Source of the DNA: a virus | DNA length: 24,634 bases | Reading direction: 5' to 3' (one strand) | IMG/VR virus record: IMGVR_UViG_3300012964_000055 | Coordinates: 1-24,634 of that record | Part shown: one piece after another, positions 6,084-11,917 of the stretch | How positions within the stretch are numbered: the stretch's first letter is position 1 | Layout: each line of letters starts with the position of its first letter | Translations under genes and position numbers: made by a program | The notes under the pieces: model-generated | Databases searched by the model: none | Told to the model about the DNA's origin: nothing | Seen by the model: only the letters and a program-made list of their open reading frames with translations

Positions 6084-6982
6084 GATTTATTTTATCGGCA
6101 GACTATCATGCCCGCCCCGACATGCCCCGTTGCCGCCTTGACGCGGACTGGATGGCGACGCAACGCGCCTGCTTGACAGAAATCCGCGAAATCGCAAACA
6201 AGTTAAAACTCCCGCTGGCAATAGTGGGCGACATTTTCCACGTGCCGAAAGTGGGCGACCGCGTGCGCAATATGTTTGTCGAGTTTTTGCACTCCATAAA
6301 CGCAGGCGTTTGCCTGATTGCCGGAAACCACGACCTGCCCCATCACGCATGGGAAAACGTCATGGACTCCAGTTTTGGTGCGATAAAATTGTTGATTGAA
6401 TCGCCAGACGTGCCGAAAATAAATCACTTAAATCGGATAGGCGTTGCCGCGCATTTTGGCACTGAACAAATGGCCGACCCTCACGCCGATACGTCGATTG
6501 TATTCACACACCGCCTTGTATTCCCGGACGCCTTGCCACATTGGGCGCAAAACGATCCCGACGCCATTACTGCATCGGACTTACTCAAACAATACCCGTC
6601 AGCGAAATGGATTTTCACTGGCGACTACCATCACGCCTTTATTTACGAGGAAAACGGACGTTACGTCGTGAATCCTGGTTGCGTAAACCGGCAAAGTGCA
6701 AAAATGAAGGATTACAAACCGCTCGTCTATATTGTCGACACCGACGCGGGAACCATAGATCCTAATTACCTGAAGGCCGATACCGGCAAGATGGTGACTG
6801 ACGCATACTTGCGAGTAGAGGAGGAACGGGAAGACCGCATCACCGCGTTTGTGGATAGCGTGCGCAAATCGGAAAACGTGAGCCTGGATTTTCTGGGCAA
6901 CCTGAAATCCGCTATGTCGGCAAACAAGGAACTTGAACCTGTAGTGCGGGGAATGATTGAAATGCTGATAACGGAGGAATGA
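6080..6982 (+). CDS. Mre11/SbcD-like metallophosphoesterase nuclease subunit
   Basis: A 300-residue protein. The start is ATG 6080, overlapping the previous stop (ATGA) and preceded by GAGGAGG. An in-frame GTG two codons earlier is less likely. The metal-binding motifs of calcineurin-like phosphoesterases appear in order: D8-x-H10, GD (50-51) with H54, GNHD (82-85), H144 in FTHRLVF, and the GDYHH motif (181-185). These are followed by NPGCVNR (198-204), the motif that follows the last metal site in SbcD-type enzymes. The C-terminal part (about 220-300) would carry the Rad50-binding region. It should act with the split Rad50 pieces as a Mn-dependent exo/endonuclease on DNA ends, in phage recombination or genome processing. 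It lies between the two Rad50 halves. Confidence 0.9.
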   Translation: MRFILSADYHARPDMPRCRLDADWMATQRACLTEIREIANKLKLPLAIVGDIFHVPKVGDRVRNMFVEFLHSINAGVCLIAGNHDLPHHAWENVMDSSFGAIKLLIESPDVPKINHLNRIGVAAHFGTEQMADPHADTSIVFTHRLVFPDALPHWAQNDPDAITASDLLKQYPSAKWIFTGDYHHAFIYEENGRYVVNPGCVNRQSAKMKDYKPLVYIVDTDAGTIDPNYLKADTGKMVTDAYLRVEEEREDRITAFVDSVRKSENVSLDFLGNLKSAMSANKELEPVVRGMIEMLITEE

Positions 6983-7179
6983 AAATGGAAAAATTACGTC
7001 AAACCCGTCACATGATTCATGCGTTGACTGGGGCTTTAAATTTCGTGGGAGGAGGGTTCACAGAAGATGGGCTGTCTAATATGTGCGTTGAGGATTTATT
7101 AGATTCCTGTTTTCGGAATGGCATAATCATCCACGTAAGTATATCCCCTGATAAGATATTTAAAAGCGATAGAGTATAA
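6979..7179 (+). CDS. Hypothetical small protein between Mre11-like and Rad50 C-half genes
   Basis: A 66-residue protein starting at ATG 6979, which overlaps the preceding stop as ATGA and follows CGGAGGA. It contains a His- and Gly-rich middle and two Cys residues, but no motif I can name. It is AT-richer than the neighbouring nuclease genes. It sits in an otherwise coupled operon, so it is probably translated. An accessory or unrelated insertion between the nuclease genes are both possible. Confidence 0.5.
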   Translation: MKMEKLRQTRHMIHALTGALNFVGGGFTEDGLSNMCVEDLLDSCFRNGIIIHVSISPDKIFKSDRV

Positions 7180-7182
7180 GGA

Positions 7183-7437
7183 ATGAAAATGGAAGCAAAA
7201 ACAATAAACATAGAGGAACTGAAAACGAAAATCGAAGCCGCTAAGGGCAAAAAAAGCCGCGCCGAGGGTGCGATTGAACAAGTCACCGCACAGGTGAAAA
7301 AGGATCACGGCATAACTGATCTGTCGGAAATCCCGGCGAAATTAACCGAGTACGAAACCGCAATCCAGCGGGACGAAACCCGGTTGGCGGAACTCGTGGC
7401 GGAAATTGAGGCTGTGACGGATTGGACGGCGATATGA
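7183..7437 (+). CDS. Short coiled-coil protein, possible detached Rad50 coiled-coil segment
   Basis: An 84-residue protein preceded by AAGGA; ATG 7183 or the in-frame ATG at 7189 could be used. Nearly all residues fit a coiled coil (KTKIEAAKGKKSRAEGAIEQ and onward), with a short break at HGITDLSEIP. It overlaps the next gene, the Rad50 C-terminal half, by ATGA (7434-7437), so the two are made in step. It looks like a piece of the descending Rad50 coiled coil that has become a separate chain. This is inference from position and composition. Confidence 0.6.
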   Translation: MKMEAKTINIEELKTKIEAAKGKKSRAEGAIEQVTAQVKKDHGITDLSEIPAKLTEYETAIQRDETRLAELVAEIEAVTDWTAI

Positions 7438-8045
7438 CCGCCCTTACCGATTACCAAAACAAACTAACCAGAGCCCAGGAACGCAAACGCATAGCTACTG
7501 AATCGCTTTCGCAGGTATCCGCCAAAATCGGAAAACTGAAAACCGATGCCGCGAACCTGGAAAAGGCGCAGGCGTTTATACAAGGTGTGGCGCGGGATAC
7601 GCAGGAACACCTGCGTTTTCACATTGAGAACATAGTGCAACTTGGCCTTGACTCCTGTTTCCCAGGTAAGTATAAATTCCAACTCATTTTTGAAATCAAG
7701 CGCGGGCAAACCGAGGCGCGGCTGGTATTCGTGAACGCCGCCGGACATGAAGTGTCACCTATGGACGCCAACGGGGGCGGGGTTGTAGACGTGGCGGCGT
7801 TTGCGTTGCGGATTGCCGCGTGGACGCTGGGCAAGACCGACAACCTGATTGTGTTGGATGAACCCTTCCGGTTTTTGAGCCGGGACTTGCGACCCCGCGC
7901 CGCCGCTATTATGAGCGAACTATCGAAGCGGCTGAACTTGCAGTTTATTGTTGTGACGCATGACGCGGATATTGTAGAGGTTGCCGACCGCGTGTTTACG
8001 GTTACGCAGGCCGAGGGCGTAAGCGGTGTTGCGGCGTCGGGGTAA
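7434..8045 (+). CDS. Rad50/SbcC-like ATPase, C-terminal half (signature motif, Walker B, H-loop)
   Basis: A 203-residue protein from ATG 7434, overlapping the previous stop; an in-frame TTG at 7422 lies upstream but the ATGA coupling favours 7434. A coiled coil runs over residues 1-60, followed by the lobe II fold. The ABC signature appears as NGGG (113-116) before VVDVAAFALRIAAW. Walker B is LIVLDEPF (138-145, D142 and E143), followed by a D-loop-like stretch and the H-loop THD (175-177). There is no Walker A, which is supplied by the gene at 4866. The chain should pair with the N-half to form one ATPase head. It ends the coupled nuclease operon. Confidence 0.88.
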   Translation: MTALTDYQNKLTRAQERKRIATESLSQVSAKIGKLKTDAANLEKAQAFIQGVARDTQEHLRFHIENIVQLGLDSCFPGKYKFQLIFEIKRGQTEARLVFVNAAGHEVSPMDANGGGVVDVAAFALRIAAWTLGKTDNLIVLDEPFRFLSRDLRPRAAAIMSELSKRLNLQFIVVTHDADIVEVADRVFTVTQAEGVSGVAASG

Positions 8046-8053
8046 AAGTGATA

Positions 8054-8083
8054 TTGAAAAATAAATTGGTATAAACGTATAAA
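8054..8083 (+). promoter_or_regulatory. Candidate sigma-70-type promoter before the Lar-like gene
   Basis: TTGAAA (8054-8059), an 18-bp spacer and TATAAA (8078-8083) fit a housekeeping promoter. The next gene starts at 8142, giving a leader of about 50 nt. This separates the cassette-region genes from the nuclease operon. Confidence 0.5.
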
Positions 8084-8141
8084 ATAACGGGGCATGAGGC
8101 CGAAGACTATTGATTTGTAGTAAGTTTGTAGGAGGAATGTT

Positions 8142-8480
8142 ATGAATAACTATCATATTGAGGTATTCAATGAGATTGGTACTAAAGTTGATGAAAAGTC
8201 AAATGTACCAGCCTGGACGAGATGGGAGGCGTATATTAGTGTTGCAAGTAGTTTAAAGTCTCACAGTAAGTGGGATGCAGAAATAGAACTCCTGCCTTGC
8301 CCTGTATGTGGGGGAGAGCCTATGGCTTGCGAAGACGAAATAATGAACGGTATGGATAGAACTTACTTTTACGATTGCTGTAATCTAGAGTCTACTGACC
8401 ATCGAAGTATAGATGTAGCTATGTCTAATTGGAATACAGCAGTTACGAATTACGTTTCGGAGAAGAAAAAGAGTGAGTAA
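8142..8480 (+). CDS. Lar-like restriction alleviation zinc-ribbon protein
   Basis: A 112-residue protein with a strong GGAGGAAT ribosome binding site. The central part reads LLPCPVCGGEP at about residues 49-59, then a second zinc-ligand region YDCC near residue 80, and ends with AMSNWNTAVT. This is the usual layout of Lar/phage restriction-alleviation zinc ribbons (CPxCG ... C ... W-N). Such proteins modulate type I restriction in the host cell in the Rac-prophage example. The first 45 residues are an extra, unassigned segment. The gene is clearly AT-richer than the nuclease genes. An attC-like site follows 88 bp after its stop, so it may be the first cassette, although no matching left boundary was found. 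Confidence 0.7.
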   Translation: MNNYHIEVFNEIGTKVDEKSNVPAWTRWEAYISVASSLKSHSKWDAEIELLPCPVCGGEPMACEDEIMNGMDRTYFYDCCNLESTDHRSIDVAMSNWNTAVTNYVSEKKKSE

Positions 8481-8567
8481 CCAAAGGTACTAATCCTGAC
8501 AAGGGGAAGAGTACTGCGATTAATTGAGGAATTGAACAAATTGATACGGATGAAACGCCCGTTCTTT

Positions 8568-8669
8568 CGCACAACGTTCCGGCATAAATGACGGCTGCCA
8601 AAGGCAACTGTGGTTGAACGAAGTGAAACCCGATGCCGCAAGGCCGATGCTTTTATGCCGTGTTAGGTG
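8568..8669 (+). repeat. attC-like integron recombination site A
   Basis: The left core is CGCACAAC (8568-8575), then GTTC. Stem arm CGGCATAAA (8580-8588) is perfectly complementary to TTTATGCCG (8652-8660), then T and the right core GTTAGGTG (8662-8669), which fits GTTRRRY. The internal segment folds further, with GGTT/AACC around ACGAAGT and GCC-GCAA-GGC. Length is about 102 nt, within the known attC range. The segment between the Lar-like and nucleotidyltransferase-like genes is non-coding. Confidence 0.65.
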
Positions 8670-8694
8670 ATTGGCGGCATTCAAGGAGAATTAC

Positions 8695-9033
8695 ATGGCA
8701 AAAACAATAGATCAAATTAACACCGAAGGCAGAGCGGTCTTTTACGCGGTATTATGGCCTTCACTCCGTAAGGCGGCAATTGAATGCGGCTGGGGTTTGG
8801 CTTTACATGGCAGCATGGAATCCGATTTGGATTTAATGGCTATGCCGTGGGTAGAAAACTGTAAACCAGTTGAAGAACTAATTAAGGCGTTATCGGATTG
8901 CTTAGGTAATACCAAATGGAAAGATCACCATTTAATCCCGCATCACGGGAAGCCCCATGGACGAGTAGTCTACTCTTTAAGTATTATGGGTGATTGGTAT
9001 CTGGATGTAAGTTGTATGCCGCCTTTCACCTAA
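8695..9033 (+). CDS. Nucleotidyltransferase-like phage/cassette protein
   Basis: A 112-residue protein. ATG 8695 is chosen over an in-frame TTG at 8671 because AAGGAG lies at 8683-8688. Residues about 32-48 (LALHGSMESDLDLMAMPW) carry a pattern like the nucleotidyltransferase motif G-S followed by D-x-D. Downstream are HHLIPHHGKPHGRVVYS and a final strand with LDVSCMP. Similar small proteins are common in phages, where no activity is established to my knowledge. The stop codon lies inside the left core of the following attC-like site, as is frequent for integron cassettes. Catalytic activity is uncertain because the chain is short for the fold. Confidence 0.6.
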   Translation: MAKTIDQINTEGRAVFYAVLWPSLRKAAIECGWGLALHGSMESDLDLMAMPWVENCKPVEELIKALSDCLGNTKWKDHHLIPHHGKPHGRVVYSLSIMGDWYLDVSCMPPFT

Positions 9034-9087
9034 CGTTTGCGGATTAGGCGACGTGCGCAGCATGTCTGCCTATCCGCTGTTGCCAGA
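9027..9087 (+). repeat. attC-like integron recombination site B
   Basis: The left core CACCTAAC (9027-9034) is the exact complement of the right core GTTAGGTG of site A. Then GTTT and the arm GCGGATTAGGC (9039-9049), which pairs with GCCTATCCGC (9068-9077) except for one extra T on the left arm. An unpaired extrahelical base of this kind is a hallmark of attC. T and GTTGCCAGA (9079-9087) follow. The size of 61 nt is close to the shortest known attC sites. Confidence 0.7.
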
Positions 9088-9100
9088 TGCGATTGGTTAG

Positions 9101-9106
9101 TATAAT
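9101..9106 (+). promoter_or_regulatory. Possible -10 box ahead of the second cassette gene
   Basis: TATAAT at 9101-9106 lies within a palindromic ATAATATATTAT, 20 bp before the ATG at 9127. GGAGG at 9114-9118 is the ribosome binding site. No convincing -35 is visible. Cassette genes occasionally carry their own promoters, so this is a weak but reasonable candidate. Confidence 0.3.
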
Positions 9107-9126
9107 ATATTATGGAGGACAATTAT

Positions 9127-9411
9127 ATGCAACAAGTATTCACAAACGGATCATTAGGCGCGGCAAGACCATTTGACCCAGAATTGCTCGAAAAATTATT
9201 ACAGGATAAGAATGTTGATCATGTTAGATTATTTGACATGGAACGTGGTAATAAAGTCGGGATTCCTGAGATAGAAGAAAAAAACATTGAAATGACCGTT
9301 GAGCGCATTGTCGATGAAAAATTAAAAGACCGCGCTATGGTAGAGAAACAACATAGGGAACTTGAAATATTAGTTAAACAGTTTAACGATAAAAACACCA
9401 ATCGTTTCTGA
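9127..9411 (+). CDS. Hypothetical cassette-encoded protein
   Basis: A 94-residue protein. I use ATG 9127, nine bases after GGAGG; the ATG at 9112 overlaps that ribosome binding site and is unlikely. The N-terminal part is mixed (FTNGSLGAARPFDPELLEKL), and residues 50-90 are strongly charged and helical with a coiled-coil look. No motif is recognised. The stop codon lies in the left core of attC-like site C, so the gene fills its cassette. This placement supports it being a real gene. Confidence 0.6.
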   Translation: MQQVFTNGSLGAARPFDPELLEKLLQDKNVDHVRLFDMERGNKVGIPEIEEKNIEMTVERIVDEKLKDRAMVEKQHRELEILVKQFNDKNTNRF

Positions 9412-9493
9412 CAACGTTAGTTTTAACCGAAGTTTTTTGTACTCAAAAAATTTGGGCGAAACGAAGTGAAGCCGGTTAAAACTTGTTGTCGGC
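9407..9493 (+). repeat. attC-like integron recombination site C
   Basis: The left core TCTGACAAC (9407-9415) matches the complement of the cassette's own start GTTGCCAGA at 8 of 9 bases. The arm AGTTTTAACCG (9419-9429) pairs perfectly over 11 bp with CGGTTAAAACT (9473-9483), followed by T and GTTGTCGGC (9485-9493). The loop side contains ACGAAGTGAA, a 10-mer also present in site A (around 8618-8627), which shows that the sites are related. Confidence 0.68.
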
Positions 9494-9561
9494 TGTGCCA
9501 CATCGAAGGATAAAACGTAAGCCATGGATGGCCGAGGAAATAAAATAAGAAGGAAAAGAAA

Positions 9562-9918
9562 ATGGATTTAAAAACAAGATACGAAAAAGAGACAGGTAAA
9601 TATAGACCAACTTTAAGTAAATGCGTAACATTAAACGATTATAATAAAGAATGGGCGAAATGGTTGTCATCATACTTAGAGTGGGTTGAAATTCAATTCC
9701 CAAGATTGGTAAGCGTGAAAGATAGATTGCCGAATAAACCTGGTCATTATTTGGTTTATGCTCCATTATCGTTCCCAAAAAATTGTAGATTCGTTGTGGC
9801 TGAATTCTATGATGATAATAATACATTTTATTCCGAATCATCAGATCAACCGATGGAAGATGTAACGTATTGGTCAGAATTACCTATATTTGAGCGAGGC
9901 ACGGAGGCCGAGCCGTAA
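9562..9918 (+). CDS. DUF551-like phage protein
   Basis: A 118-residue protein preceded by AAGGAAAAG. The second half has the order VSVKDRLPNKPGHYLVYAP, then VVAEFYDD, then VTYWSELP. This is the layout of DUF551 domains, small phage proteins of unknown function (W/V-S-V-x-D-R-L-P ... YLV ... V-T-H/Y-W-x-x-L-P). The first 45 residues are a helical extension. It is AT-rich like the other cassette genes and is the last rightward gene before the convergent late operon. A degraded attC-like left core follows at 9928-9936. Confidence 0.65.
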   Translation: MDLKTRYEKETGKYRPTLSKCVTLNDYNKEWAKWLSSYLEWVEIQFPRLVSVKDRLPNKPGHYLVYAPLSFPKNCRFVVAEFYDDNNTFYSESSDQPMEDVTYWSELPIFERGTEAEP

Positions 9919-9927
9919 CTTGGCATT

Positions 9928-10006
9928 GACGACAACTACATTTATCCGCAATGCGCAAAATGTCGAAATGTCGAGTTAATGCGAAATATGTGATAATTCT
10001 TATAAA
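9928..10006 (+). repeat. Degenerate end of the last cassette, attC remnant
   Basis: GACGACAAC (9928-9936) matches at 8 of 9 positions the complement of GTTGTCGGC, the start of this cassette. The usual GTTN does not follow. A weak fold TTATC ... GATAA with an inner CGCA ... TGCG is possible, together with a tandem AATGTCGA repeat, but no right core is recognisable. It may be a decayed attC or the scar where the array joins phage DNA. Confidence 0.35.
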
Positions 10007-10017
10007 AGGTTTGCCAG

Positions 10018-10860
10018 TCAAATCCCATCGCTCACGCACAACACGTTTCCCGACACAGTTCGCGCTTGCGTAGTCGCGGCATTATTTACAATATCCACGC
10101 CACGTACCGGATTAGCGTCCGCCGTCCAGAAAAACCCACTCGGCATACGATCCCATACCGACGCGTTGTTGGCGTAGTGTCCCGCCATACCAGATAACTC
10201 GACATAAGTAGGAACGCGCCAAACCCTCATTTGGTAGTGGTTAGCGGTCATTCCCTCGCAAGCGTGCCAAACCGCACTGTAATTGCCGAGCGCGTAAAGC
10301 ACCGATCCATTGTCACAACTCATATCGTTTATCGCGCAAAAAGCAAACGTTCCTGCGGAACCGTAACTGCAATCATAAGGGTAGGCTTGTAATGTAGTGC
10401 CGCCTGTTAAAGTTGCGGTGGCGCATTTAGCCCATGTTAAATTTTGCGCGTAAATATACACGGTGCCGTTGTCGTTATCAATAATACTGGTTTCCGCTGT
10501 GGCGGTTTGAGATAGTAAGCTTTCGCCGTTAGTGTATACTGCCGTGACTGCGTAATGGTAAATGGCTTGGCTGATTAATCCGGTAAACGTTACCGGGCTG
10601 GTTGCGCCAGTTATTTTATTGCTGGATACGGATACTGGAACGCCTTGCGCCCAATACAGATTGTATGACGCTGCGCCGGGAACCGCGTCCCAGGTTACGG
10701 TCATGGAAGTCATGCCCGCGACGGCTCGTAGATTAGTAGGGGCTGGCGGTAAATTGGTTTGAGAAGCGGTTGAAGTTGCAGCCTGTCCAGTAGTTGGCGC
10801 GGGTATTTGCCCACAATGGAAAACTAAAAAGGTTAAAAGTATCGTTAGTATTTTTTTCAT
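10018..10860 (-). CDS. Phage-encoded lipoprotein with FN3 and DUF1566-like domains
   Basis: A 280-residue protein. The signal peptide is MKKILTILLTFLVFHC with Cys16 as lipid attachment site, in a spirochaete-like lipobox. A Ser/Thr/Ala-rich linker follows, then a fibronectin type III domain at about residues 38-125 (PPAPTNLRAVAG, VTWDAVPGAASYNLYWAQG, IYHYAVTAVYTNGES). Residues about 130-280 resemble the DUF1566/Lcl C-terminal domain (GTVYIYAQNLTWAKC, WRVPTYVEL, FFWTAD, VLCVSDG), Cys-rich. The start has only a weak ribosome binding site. As the last gene of the late operon it could be a lysogenic-conversion surface protein, a receptor-blocking protein or a virion decoration. The lipid anchor favours the cell surface. 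Confidence 0.75.
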   Translation of the reverse strand: MKKILTILLTFLVFHCGQIPAPTTGQAATSTASQTNLPPAPTNLRAVAGMTSMTVTWDAVPGAASYNLYWAQGVPVSVSSNKITGATSPVTFTGLISQAIYHYAVTAVYTNGESLLSQTATAETSIIDNDNGTVYIYAQNLTWAKCATATLTGGTTLQAYPYDCSYGSAGTFAFCAINDMSCDNGSVLYALGNYSAVWHACEGMTANHYQMRVWRVPTYVELSGMAGHYANNASVWDRMPSGFFWTADANPVRGVDIVNNAATTQARTVSGNVLCVSDGI

Positions 10861-10892
10861 ATAGGTAAAATACTAAGGTAAAATTAAAGCGG

Positions 10893-11459
10893 CTATTTTT
10901 TAAGAACTAACGACCAAAATTCAGAACCATTTCCTGATAGCACTTGGCGGATTTTGTCATATTCGTACAAAACATTATCGCCATTGCGGTTTACGTAGCC
11001 ATGCGCCCAATCCCCCCAAGGGTCGGTGCAAATAAAACCGAGCGAGTTATACCCCACAATGCAAATAATATGCCCACCATGCGTAAATAATCCGCCTACC
11101 ACTATCGGATTCCCCGCATCTATTTGATCGGTAATTGCTTGCAAAGTCAGCCAATCGGTTTTGAATTGGGCGTGGCAGTGTTCATTTGCGAGTTTTTCAA
11201 GTATCGCCCAAACCTGCGCAAGTTTTTTGTCTTTAATGAAGCCCGCGACGCCGATTTGCTGTGCGTAGGCCACGTATTCCGGGGAATTAGCGCGCTTGAA
11301 TAATTCCATTGGCGGTATTTCAATGCCCAAACACGATAGTGCCATTGACAAACTGGTAACATTGCAAGTGACATACGCCTCTACTTGCGGCGTGGAGGGG
11401 TCGTCTGCGTTATCGCGTTGGGAATGGTAGGTATGTGGCAATATTTTTTCGTTAGTCAT
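10893..11459 (-). CDS. C39-like papain-fold cysteine peptidase, candidate endolysin
   Basis: A 188-residue protein that overlaps the previous gene by ATGA. The catalytic layout of C39-like peptidases is visible: Cys32 in CNVTSLSMAL with an upstream Gln (Q25), a His in GGHIICIVGYN near residue 129, and Asp in CTDPWGDW near 144-149. The middle has a helical region. There is no signal peptide, so release to the periplasm would need the holin. Its place between the spannin/holin candidates and the end of the late operon suggests that it cuts peptidoglycan cross-links. A peptidase used in the virion is an alternative. Confidence 0.7.
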   Translation of the reverse strand: MTNEKILPHTYHSQRDNADDPSTPQVEAYVTCNVTSLSMALSCLGIEIPPMELFKRANSPEYVAYAQQIGVAGFIKDKKLAQVWAILEKLANEHCHAQFKTDWLTLQAITDQIDAGNPIVVGGLFTHGGHIICIVGYNSLGFICTDPWGDWAHGYVNRNGDNVLYEYDKIRQVLSGNGSEFWSLVLKK

Positions 11460-11917
11460 TGGCGGTTGGCCTCCATTTTAATGTTCAAGTAATTTAATCC
11501 TATGTTAATCCCTAAAATAATAATGGCAGCCGGAACCAGCAAAGTATCGAAAATGGTTTGAATACAAAAATCAAATACGGTTAAAAGCCTGTCTCCGAAA
11601 TCGTAAAAGCTGCAACATTTCCATTGCTGTCGGAAATATTCCCCGGAAATAATACCGCAAAACAATTTACTAAAAAATAACCAGTCCACGACAATATTAG
11701 TGCGCGACTGTTCTGCAGACTTAAACGCGCCGAAATAAACTTGCGAGGCGCCTTTATCCCGAAATGCGATGTCGTGTATTTTGGCGTAGTAGTCGAATCC
11801 GGTACGTGGTTGCGAGTCGTAGGAACCCCGGCGAGTAGGGCCAGTGAACTTGTGCCAAGGCGGAATAGTGCGGAAAAAATACGCGGTTGCGGATAAAAAC
11901 TTTGTTAATGTTTTCAT
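11456..11917 (-). CDS. Phospholipase A2-like protein with C-terminal membrane helix
   Basis: A 153-residue protein. I choose ATG 11917, which overlaps the preceding stop (ATGA), rather than an upstream in-frame codon inside that gene. Residues 22-53 (HKFTGPTRRGSYD then GFDYYAKIHDIAFRD) resemble the PLA2 fold seen in parvovirus VP1 unique regions: a G-P calcium-loop remnant, then A-x-x-H-D-x-A-Y/F with H48 and D49 as catalytic and calcium-binding candidates. A further Asp (D78) could complete the site. The typical GPGN loop is replaced by GPTRRG, which weakens the case. Residues about 124-146 form a membrane helix. In a lysis-type gene group it could attack membrane phospholipid. Confidence 0.55.
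   Translation of the reverse strand: MKTLTKFLSATAYFFRTIPPWHKFTGPTRRGSYDSQPRTGFDYYAKIHDIAFRDKGASQVYFGAFKSAEQSRTNIVVDWLFFSKLFCGIISGEYFRQQWKCCSFYDFGDRLLTVFDFCIQTIFDTLLVPAAIIILGINIGLNYLNIKMEANRQ

Larger units (their letters stand above)
8663..9936 (+). mobile_element. Integron-type gene cassette array lacking an integrase (CALIN-like)
   Basis: At least two complete cassettes can be delimited: 8663-9079 (nucleotidyltransferase-like gene) and 9080-9485 (unknown gene). A third probably runs from 9486 to about 9936 (DUF551-like gene). The first bases of each cassette are complementary to the left core of its own attC. GTTAGGTG opens the first, and CACCTAAC closes it with 8 of 8 matching. GTTGCCAGA opens the second and TCTGACAAC closes it, 8 of 9. 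GTTGTCGGC opens the third and GACGACAAC is found downstream, 8 of 9. Each holds one gene on the same strand. No intI gene is in the window. Confidence 0.7.

Noticed and set aside
8046-8567. Lar-like gene as a complete first integron cassette
   Set aside because: Its attC left core CGCACAAC would require GTTGTGCG at the cassette start; none was found upstream of the gene, so the left border is unproven.
8568-9493. Rho-independent terminators or REP repeats as explanation of the inverted repeats
   Set aside because: There are no U-tracts after the stems, and terminators would not show the complementarity between cassette starts and later left cores.
8142-10017. Integron integrase gene
   Set aside because: No tyrosine recombinase-sized frame or R-H-R-Y motif is present in the window; all genes in the array are under 120 residues.
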